A stretch of DNA of 64,000 nt from Archivesica marissinica (taxonomy: Eukaryota > Mollusca > Bivalvia > Venerida > Vesicomyidae), in assembly GCA_014843695.1 (NCBI GenBank), contig CM026403.1, positions 9,373,222-9,437,221 of the forward strand, given 5' to 3'. The position numbers and the translations under genes were made by a program. Positions 54,406-64,000 of this stretch are shown in pieces; position 1 is the stretch's first letter, and each line of letters opens with the position of its first letter. A model generated the notes under the pieces. It saw only the letters and a program-made list of their open reading frames with translations. It was not told the origin of the DNA and ran no database searches.

Positions 54406-54490
54406 TTCAAGTGATGAAGCTATCCAGCTGGCGTGCGGAAGGCCGGTGGTTTTACCCGGGTGTTCGTCTGTGCCTGAAATACTGCTCGGC
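54406..54490 (+). repeat. Dispersed repeat F fragment
   Basis: TTCAAGTGATGAAGCTATCC, GTGCGGAAGGCCGGTGGTTT, TACCCGGGTGTTCG and TGCCTGAAATACTGCTCG; the longest copy of this repeat. It lies in intron 1 next to exon 1. Confidence 0.6.
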
Positions 54491-54576
54491 GAGGCACACG
54501 GGGTTCTTCCTCCATGAATAGCAGCTGTGTTAGTGCGATTTTTAAAATTAAACCAAGCAAACAAAACATTACTTAC

Positions 54577-54672
54577 CAGGCATACCCACACCAAGACTAA
54601 AAACACGGTCTTCAAAACCTTCTGACGTTTAGTCATCTCCGAATGGCCACCGTTGTCTTTATTCTTAATCAT
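54577..54672 (-). CDS. NAGLT1/MFSD4B-like transporter, exon 1 (start codon)
   Basis: ATG at 54672 opens a 32-codon exon: MIKNKDNGGHSEMTKRQKVL then KTVFLVLVWVCL. It stops at a perfect donor CTG followed by GTAAGT (54571-54576), phase 0. The N-tail is polar and the first helix starts at KTVFLVLVW, continuing into GLYLEI of exon 2. The reading frame continues past the donor but loses all resemblance there. A second ATG 12 codons in is also possible as start. Confidence 0.85.
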
Positions 54673-54862
54673 TTTAGCATGTGCACATTCAGCATGAATG
54701 GTTCAATAATGATTTAGTGTGCGCCTTTATCTGCCTAAGATGTACCTTATCACTAGACGCATCCGGAGCTCATTGAAGTTGTCATAAAAGTATGCTATGT
54801 CAAATGTACACACATTGCATTATCTAATAACAATATTTCAACCTAATCACTTCCATTCTTTA

Positions 54863-54960
54863 ACCCATTCCACTATCCTCCAACAATCTAAAATGACCAA
54901 TCTCGTCAGGAGACGTCGCTCATATAGGCAACCTGTAGCGACGTTAAATAAACGTAAACA
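54863..54960 (+). mobile_element. SINE-B 3' fragment
   Basis: CCATTCCACTATCCTCCAAC to GTTAAATAAACGTAAACAAC. Confidence 0.88.
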
Positions 54961-55020
54961 ACAACAGCAACTAGGGGATGGCATGATCAATACAGCTAAC
55001 AACTTTTATGTATGTATGTA

Positions 55021-55223
55021 TGTTCCATTAATGTCAAACCCCTTGCGGGGACCTACACATATTTTCCTAGGCAGGCTTAGCCGACCTAAGTTGTTAACCA
55101 GTACTAAGCAATGTGTCTACGGTGACTTGCTCAATGACACTACATACTTGGCCTGACCGAGTATAGAACCCGGGACAGTTCGATTCCAAATCCGAAGCTC
55201 TACCACTGGACCACGGACGCCAC
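55021..55223 (-). mobile_element. SINE-D, full length
   Basis: Minus strand: GTGGCGTCCGTGGTCCAGTG GTAGAGCTTCGGATTTGGAA (A box and arm), then a B-box-like CGGGTTCTATACTCGG after an unusual spacing. The body has GTGTCATTGAGCAAGTCACC and the tail CCCCGCAAGGGGTTTGACAT. A related copy is at 56885. Confidence 0.75.
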
Positions 55224-55676
55224 ACGAATTGCTCTATGTTTTAGATTATGGTCTGGTCGCCACACTTGTTGAATTGTACTATTTGTATTCGTATACTTCT
55301 GGGCAGTATAAAATGAGTCGGAGACATGTGTGCCAATCTCGAATGGATGGATGAATTCACCGAATATTAATTACTGACCGATAACGCCATCTACGCCATA
55401 GGCGGTGTCAGTGTACATTATATGCAGGATGCGGATCATGATCATATACGTTTGAAAAACATTAAATTAGACTTTTTGATGTTGTTTTGTATGGCAGTTA
55501 TTACTTCTGCTTTGCCTTGTTACATAAGTAGTGTTTTTTGTTCATGACTCATCCCTTGACATTGTTTAGTCCGAAGTGTGTATTTTAATTCGTTATATTT
55601 GTTCAGTTCACCAATAACCATCTTAAGCCTACGAACTTATTTGTCTATCTTCTGAAATTAGACATTTAATGTGACA
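55224..55676. other. Unassigned spacer upstream of the transporter gene
   Basis: No exon or repeat recognised. It could contain promoter sequence for the minus-strand transporter. Confidence 0.3.
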
Positions 55677-55849
55677 TACGGATCTGTAGTCCAGTGGTAA
55701 CACGCTGGACTGGTAATCCAGGGATCGCAGGTTCGATCCCCGTCTGGCCCTAATAATATTAACAATCTTTCAGATGGGACGTTAACCCGAGATCTTGTGT
55801 CGGTGCTTTACGCCGTGCAGGTAAAAGAACCAGAGGATACTCTGGAATG

Positions 55850-55900
<51 letters not shown>

Positions 55901-55990
55901 CATTGCACTACCCTCCAACAATCTAAAATGACTAATCTCTTCAAGAGGCCTCGCTCATATGGGCAGCGACGATAAATAAACGTAAAACAC
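55677..55990 (+). mobile_element. SINE-B, full length, with internal (CT)n expansion
   Basis: Complete head and core; GGGTCTCTGTCTG of the core is expanded into about 22 CT units (55853-55896). The tail hairpin lacks the CAACCGGT loop part. Confidence 0.95.
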
Positions 55991-56177
55991 AGACATTTTA
56001 TACAGTTTAACCTTGTCTCGCTACTGTTCTTATCAGGTCATGTATTTGTGCCTATGCATGCAGCTTATATCTTAAACATTTCATACAAATGCCAGCTGTT
56101 CAAAGTACAGTAGCATGTATTTACAATGGAAGCTAAACGGATTTATGTGCTTACTTTTATTTATTTATTTATTTATT

Positions 56178-56429
56178 TTATAGTTACCGGTTTCCCAAAT
56201 GAGCGACGCCTGCTGAAGAGATTCATTTTAGAATGTTGGAGGATAGTGCAATGATACAGACAGAGACCACTTCCAGAGTCTCCTCTGGTTCTTTTACCTC
56301 GGCGGAGACCTCGGTTTAAAGTCCCATCTGAAAGACTGTTAATTTTATTAGGGTCAGACAAGGGATCGAAACTGTGATCCCTGGATTACCAGTCCAACGT
56401 GTTAACCACTGGACTACAGATCCGTCTGT
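56178..56429 (-). mobile_element. SINE-B, full length, (ATTT)n at its tail
   Basis: Minus strand; head CGGATCTGTAGTCCAGTGGT, core with a small deletion around ACCTCGGC. An ATTT run at 56157-56179 replaces the normal 3' end. Confidence 0.92.
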
Positions 56430-56884
56430 AAGTAAAACGCACAACTACACAAGAGCAATATCTGCCCAATCAATAATATTTACTCCCCGCTTATACTGTT
56501 TGTATAGCGACTTTCTCAAATCACGTTCCATAACTAACATTTATTCTATCTCTGAAATCTTAGTCAATCTCTAGTTCGTGTGCACGGCACGTGTCCGGTA
56601 TGGTACGGATGTTTGTATAGTATGGTAATTATTAATCCCGTCCAAACAATAGGGCAGTTGTGTAATACACGGAAACACGGTTTTGCTTATTATATAGTGT
56701 GCACCGTTTTGACCTACTTTCGCCAAAACGAGACTAAAAGGTAAACAAACGTAAATATGAATTACTCGTATAGGAATGACACACCCAAGTGTCACATAAT
56801 CTTGAAATTTACCAGTAGTTAGACGCAATGTCTGTTCCTACGAATGTATATGGGTTATATGGTTCAGAGAATTACTTAGTGTGT
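56430..56884. other. Unassigned spacer
   Basis: An 85-codon open frame on the minus strand (56571-56828) shows no motif or splice context and is not called. Confidence 0.3.
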
Positions 56885-57080
56885 CGTCCATTGTTCAGTG
56901 GTACAGCGGTAGATTGTCTTATTTGGATTCAAAGGGTCCCGGGTTTGATACTAGTTTGGGGCACATATAGTGTCATTGAGTGAGGCATCTCAGTACTGGT
57001 TAGTGACTTAAGTCTGCTAAGCCTGTCCAAAAAACATGTCACGGTCCCCACAAGGTGCTTGGCATCAATAAAACATACAA
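56885..57080 (+). mobile_element. SINE-D, diverged
   Basis: CGTCCATTGTTCAGTGGTAC head, CCCGGGTTTGATACTAGTTT, ATAGTGTCATTGAGTGAGGC body and GTCCCCACAAGGTGCTTGGC ATCAATAAAAC tail. Confidence 0.65.
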
Positions 57081-57165
57081 TGTACATAAGTAATTGATGC
57101 ATTAGTAACATTTAGGTCACACGCACCATATTAACTATATTAACGCATGCCATTGGAATGGCCTC

Positions 57166-57473
57166 CCTCCCCTCTACGAAGGATCACTGCCGGCCCAATG
57201 GAAGTCAGCAAATGTTGCTCCCATTTACAAAAAAGGGGACAAGTCACACCCCGCCAACAATAGGCCTATCTCACTGACATGTGTTCTATGCAAGGTTCTA
57301 GAACATATACTTAATTTCCTCCTCGATAGTAAAACACTTCACTAACCACAGCTCTGTACCATTTGCAGCATGGTTTTAGAGAAATACGGTCATGCCTGAC
57401 CCAATTAGTAATGCTAATCAATGACTTGGTTACCTCTGTCTACAATAAGCATCAGGTAGATCTCATCCTACAA
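57166..57473 (+). pseudogene. LINE reverse transcriptase fragment cut by a satellite
   Basis: Reads GSLPAQWKSANVAPIYKKGD, NNRPISLTCVLCKVLEHIL, then after a shift LYHLQHGFREIRSCLTQLVM and NDLVTSVYNKHQVDLIL. These are RT fingers and the segment just before motif A of Jockey/CR1-like elements. The homology stops at the last residues before motif A, where the 20-bp satellite begins at 57474-57480. It is a different lineage from the LINE at 1-3890. Confidence 0.82.
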
Positions 57474-57479
57474 TCAACT

Positions 57480-60400
57480 CACATACAGCACGGGCCACTC
57501 ACATACAGCACGGGACATTCACATACAGCACGGGACATTTAAATACAGCACGGGACACTCACATACAGTACGGTACATTCAAATACAGCACGGGACACTC
57601 ACATACAGCACGGGCCACTCACATACAGTACAATCCACTCACATACACCACGCTACACTCAAATACAGCACGGTACACTCACATACAGCATAATCCACTC
57701 ACACACAGCACGGTACACACACATACAGCACAATACACACACATACAGCACAATACACTCACATACTGCACGGGCCACTCACACACAGCACAATACACTC
57801 ACATACAGCACGGGCCACTCACACACAGCACGGTACACACACATACAGCACAATACACTCACATACAGCACGGGCCACTCACATACAGCACGGTACACTC
57901 ACATACAGCACGGTACACTCACATACAGCACGGAACACTCACATACAGCACGGTACACTCACATACAGCACGGTACACTCACATACAGCACGGGACACTC
58001 ACATACAGCACAATACACTCACATACAGCACGGTACACTCACATACAGCACGGTACACTCACATACAGCACGGTACACTCACATACAGCACGGTACACTC
58101 ACATACAGCACGGTACACTCACATACAGCACGGGACACTCACATACAGCACGGTACACTCACATACAGCACGGTACACTCACATACAGCACGGGACACTC
58201 ACATACAGCACGGGACACTCACATACAGCACGGTACACTCACATACAGCACTGGACACTCACATACAGCACGGGCCACTCACATACAGTACAATCCACTC
58301 ACATACAGCACGGTACACAAACATACAGCACAATACACACACATACAGCACAGTACACTCACATACAGCACGGGCCACTCACACACAGATCAATACACTC
58401 ACATACAGCACGGGCCACTCACATACAGCACGGTACACACACATACAGCACAATACACTCACATACAGCACGGGCCACTAACACACAACACAATCCACTC
58501 ACATACAGCACGGTACACTCACATACAGCACGGTACACTCACATACAGCACGGTACACTCACATACAGCACGGTACACTCACATACAGCACGGTACACTC
58601 ACATACAGTAAGGTACACTCACATACAGCACAGGCCACTCACATACAGCACGGAACACTCACATACAGCACGGTACACTCACATACAGCACGGAACACTC
58701 ACATACTGCACGGGCCACTCACACACAGAACAATACACTCACATACAGCACGGGCCACTCACATACAGCACGGTACACACACATACAGCACAGTACACTC
58801 ACATACAGCACAATACACTCACATACAGCACGATACACTCACAATACAGCACGGTACACTCACATACAGCACAACCCACACACATACAGCACGGTACACT
58901 CACATACAGCACAACACACTCACATACAGCACGGTACACTCACATACAGCACGGTACACTCACATACAGCACGGTACACTCACATACAGCACGGTACACT
59001 CACATACAGCACGGTACACTCACATACAGTACGGGACACTCACATACAGTACGGTACACTCACATACAGCACGGTACACTCACATACAGTACGGTACACT
59101 CACATACAGCACGGTACACTCACATACAGCACGGTACACTCACATACAGCACGGTACACTCACATACAGCACGGTACACTCACATACAGCACGGTACACT
59201 CACATACAGCACGGTACACTCACATACAGCACGGTACACTCACATACAGCACGGTACACTCACATACAGCACGGTACACTCACATACAGCACATACTCAC
59301 ATACAGCACGGTACACTCACATACAGCACGGTACACTCACATACAGCACGGTACACTCACATACAGTACGGTACACTCACATACAGCACGGTACCTCCAT
59401 ACAGCACGGTACACTCCATACAGCACGGACACATACAGCACGGACCTCACATACAGCACGGTACACTCAATACAGCACTGTACACTCACATACAGCACGG
59501 GACACTCACATACAGCACGGTACACTCACATACAGCACGGTACACTCACATACAGCACGGTACACTCACATACAGCACGGTACACTCACATACAGCACGG
59601 TACACTCACATACAGCACGGTACACTCACATACAGCACGGTACACTCACACAGCACGGTACACTCACATACAGCACGGTACACTCACATACAGCACGGGA
59701 CACTACACACAGCACGGTACACTCACATACAGCACGGTAACTCACATACAGCACGGTACACTCACATACAGCACGGTACACTCACATACAGCACGGTACA
59801 CTCACATACAGCACGGTACACTCACATACAGCACGGTACACTCACATACAGCACGGTACACTCACATACAGCACGGTACACTCACATACAGCACGGTACA
59901 CTCACATACAGCACGGTACACTCACATACAGCACGGTACACTCACAACGACTACACTCACATAAGCAGGATACACACCATACACCAAGCACTACACTCAC
60001 ATACAGCACATACACTCACATACAGCACGGTACACTCACAACAGCACGACACTCACATACAGCACGGCACTCAATACAGCACTCACATACAGCGGTACAC
60101 TCACATACAGCACGGTACACTCACATACAGCACGGTACACTCACATACAGCACGGTACACTCACATACAGCACGGTACACTCACATACAGCACGGTACAC
60201 TCACATACAGCACGGTACACTCACATACAGTACGGTACACTCACATACAGTACGGTACACTCACATACAGCACGGTACACTCACATACAGCACGGTACAC
60301 TCACATACAGCACGGTACACTCACATACAGCACGGTACACTCACATACAGTACGGTACACTCACATACAGCACGGTACACTCACATACAGCACGGTACAC

Positions 60401-63400
60401 TCACATACAGCACGGTACACTCACATACAGTACGGTACACTCACATACAGCACGGTACACTCACATACAGCACGGTACACTCACATACAGCACGGAACAC
60501 TCACATACAGTACGGTACACTCACATACAGTACGGTACACTCACATACAGTACGGTACACTCACATACAGCAGGTACACTCACATACAGCACGGGACACT
60601 CACATACAGCACGGTACACTCACATACAGCACGGTACACTCACATACAGCACTGGACACTCACATACAGCACGGGCCACTCACATACATACAATCACTCA
60701 CAACAGCCGGTACACACATACAGCATACCACATACAGCACGGTACACTCACATACAGCACGGCACTCACATACAGTACACTCACATACAGCACGGCACTC
60801 ACATACAGCACGGTACACTCACATACAGCACGGTACACTCACATACAGCACGGCATAACACACTCACATACAGCACGGTACACTCACATACAGCACGGTA
60901 CACTCACATACAGCACGGTACACTCACATACAGCACGGTACACTCACATACAGTACGGTACACTCACATACAGCACGGGACACTCACATACAGCACGGTA
61001 CACTCACATACAGCACGGTACACTCACATACAGCACGGTACACTCACATACAGCACGGGACACTCACATACAGACATACACTCACATACAGCACGGTACA
61101 CTCACATACAGCACGGTACACACACATACAGCACGGTACACTCACATACAGCACGGTACACTCACATACAGCACGGTACACTCACATACAGCACGGTACA
61201 CTCACATACAGACGGACACTCACATACAGCACGGACACTCACATACAGCACGGTACACTCACATACAGCACGGTACACTCACATACAGCACGGTACACTC
61301 ACATACAGCACGGTACACTCACATACAGCACGGTACACTCACATACAGCACGGTACACTCACATACAGCACGGTACACTCACATACAGCACGGTACACTC
61401 ACATACAGCACGGTACACTCACATACAGTAAGGTACACTCACATACAGCACGGTACACACACATACAGCACGGTACACTCACATACAGCACGGTACACAC
61501 ACATACAGCACGGTACACTCACATACAGCACGGAACACACACATACAGCACGGTACACTCACATACAGTAAGGTACACTCACATACAGCACGGTACACTC
61601 ACATACAGTAAGGTACACTCACATACAGCACGGTACACTCACATACAGCACGGTACACTCACATACAGTACGGTACACTCACATACAGCACGGTACACTC
61701 ACATACAGCACGGTACACTCACATACAGCACGGTACACTCACATACAGTAAGGTACACTCACATACAGCACGGTACACTCACATACAGCACGGAACACTC
61801 ACATACAGTACGGTACACTCACATACAGCACGGTACACTCACATACAGCACGGTACACTCACATACAGCACGGTACACTCACATACAGCACGGTACACTC
61901 ACATACAGCACGGTCACTCACATACAGCACGGTACACTCACATACAGCACGGTACACTCACATACAGCACGGTACACTCACTACAGAGTACACTCACATA
62001 CAGCACGGTACACATACAGCACGGTACACTCACATACAGCACGGTACACTCACATACAGCACGGTACACTCACATACAGCACGGTACACTCACATACAGC
62101 ACGGTACACTCACACGCACGGTACACTCACATACAGCACGGTACACTCACATACAGCACTATACACTCACATACAGCACGGTACACTCACATACAGCACG
62201 GTACACTCACATACAGCACGGTACACTCACATACAGCACGGTACACTCACATACAGCACGGTACACTCACATACAGCACGATACACTCACATACAGCACG
62301 GTACACTCACATACAGCACGGTACACTCACATACAGCACGGTACACTCACATACAGCACGGTACACTCACATACAGCACGGTACACTCACATACAGCACG
62401 GTACACTCACATACAGCACGGTACACTCACATACAGCACTATCCACTCACATACAGCACGGTACACTCACATACAGCACGGTACACTCACATACAGCACG
62501 GTACACTCACATACAGTAAGGTACACTCACATACAGCACGGGACACTCACATACAGCACGATACACTCACATACAGCACGGTACACTCACATACAGCACG
62601 GAACACTCACATACAGCACGGTACACTCACATACAGCACGGTACCACAGAGTACACTCACATACACACTCACTCACATACAGCACGGTACACTCACATAC
62701 AGCACATCACTCACATACAGCACGGTACACTCACATACAGCACTATTCACTCACATACAGCACGGTACACTCACATACAGCACGGTACACTCACATACAG
62801 CACGGTACACTCACATACAGCACGGTACACTCACATACAGCACGGTACACTCACATACAGCACGGTACACTCACATACAGCACGGTACACTCACATACAG
62901 CACTATACACTCACATACAGCACGGGACACTCACATACAGCACGGTACACTCACATACAGCACGGGACACTCACATACAGCACGGTACACTCACATACAG
63001 CACGGTACACTCACATACAGCACGGTACACTCACATACAGCACGGTACACTCACATACAGCACGGTACACTCACATACAGCACGGTACACTCACATACAG
63101 CACGGTACACTCACATACAGCACGGTACACTCACATACAGCACGGTACACTCACATACAGCACGGTACACTCACATACAGCACGGTACACTCACATACAG
63201 TACGGTACACTCACATACAGTACGGGACACTCACATACAGCACGGTACACTCACATACAGTACGGTACACTCACATACAGTACGGTACACTCACATACAG
63301 CACGGTACACTCACATACAGTACGGTACACTCACATACAGCACGGTACACTCACATACAGTAAGGTACACTCACATACAGCACGGTACACTCACATACAG

Positions 63401-64000
63401 CACGGTACACTCACATACAGCACTATACACTCACATACAGCACGGTACACTCACATACAGCACGGTACACTCACATACAGCACGGTACACTCACATACAG
63501 CACGGGACACTCACATACAGCACGGTACACTCACATACAGCACGGTACACTCACATACAGCACGGTACACTCACATACAGCACGGAACACTCACATACAG
63601 CACGGTACACTCACATACAGCACGGTACACTCACATACAGCACGGTACACTCACATACAGCACGGTACACTCACATACAGCACGGTACACTCACATACAG
63701 CACGGTACACTCACATACAGCACGGTACACTCACATACAGCACGGTACACTCACATACAGCACGGAACACTCACATACAGCAGGGTACACTCACATACAG
63801 CACGGTACACTCACATACAGCACGGTACACTCACATACAGCACGGAACACTCACATACAGCACGGTACACTCACATACAGCACGGTACACTCACATACAG
63901 CACGGTACACTCACATACAGCACGGAACACTCACATACAGCACGGGACACTCACATACAGTACGGTACACTCACATACAGCACGGTACACTCACATACAG
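57480..64000 (-). repeat. 20-bp satellite, over 300 copies, runs off the right edge
   Basis: CACTCACATACAGCACGGTA units. The first 1.3 kb are mixed (CGGGC, CAATA, CACAC variants in a partly ordered pattern); from about 58900 the array is nearly uniform. Ragged stretches with lost or added bases occur at 59390-59460, 59940-60090, 60685-60790, 61980, 62113 and 62640-62710. Same unit as 43318-44950 in opposite orientation. Confidence 0.98.

Noticed and set aside
57480..64000. Possible CRISPR array
   Set aside because: Units are directly adjacent with no unique spacers, and the sequence is plainly eukaryotic. The same holds for the other arrays.

Overview
The window is nuclear DNA from an animal, most likely a marine invertebrate and probably a lophotrochozoan such as a bivalve. 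Its coding pieces are split by GT-AG introns. It carries APE-type LINEs, five kinds of tRNA-headed SINE, TIR transposons and many minisatellites. Nothing prokaryotic is present. The species cannot be named from the sequence alone.

Two ordinary host genes can be rebuilt, both on the minus strand. (1) The 3' part of a Golgi-type carbohydrate sulfotransferase has exons at 16191-16307, 12053-12235 and 6637-7364. Both PAPS-binding motifs are visible and the splice phases fit. Its introns hold SINEs, a TTAA MITE and several minisatellites. (2) A four-exon MFS transporter resembling sodium-dependent glucose transporter 1 (NAGLT1/MFSD4B) lies at 54577-54672, 53084-53210, 51440-51604 and 49022-50193. 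It gives an uninterrupted 519-residue frame. A possible orphan first exon of unknown function is at 37297-37523 (-).

Mobile elements take up much of the rest. 1-3890 is a decayed LINE with endonuclease, reverse transcriptase and a Cys-rich tail. 5525-6279 is a piggyBac-like MITE whose left end is amplified into 85-bp repeats. 22365-22750 is a LINE 3' end. 24334-25166 is a LINE ORF1. 25707-26818 is a two-gene PIF/Harbinger- or ISL2EU-like remnant. 27190-28358 holds pieces of a LINE whose N-terminus carries a 2A-like motif. 33306-35672 is an apparently complete MULE with TIRs and an 8-bp target duplication. 38424-42538 is a transposon with inverted ends of about 300 bp, encoding a broken PIN/XPG-like nuclease with a Cys-rich tail. 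57166-57473 is a reverse transcriptase fragment. There are also two TTAA MITEs, two Tc1/mariner-like MITEs and more than 30 SINE copies.

Tandem arrays cover roughly a quarter to a third of the window. Units are 4, 7, 19, 20, 27, 30, 31, 33, 35, 38, 42, 45 and 85 bp. The longest runs from 57480 off the right edge. Its 20-bp unit also forms an inverted array at 43318-44950, so the transporter gene lies between inverted copies of one satellite. The 33-bp array at 17331-19545 is built from the 5' end of the local SINE-A, so it repeats a near-consensus Pol III A box about 67 times. The very long open frames inside these arrays are by-products of stop-free repeat units, not genes.
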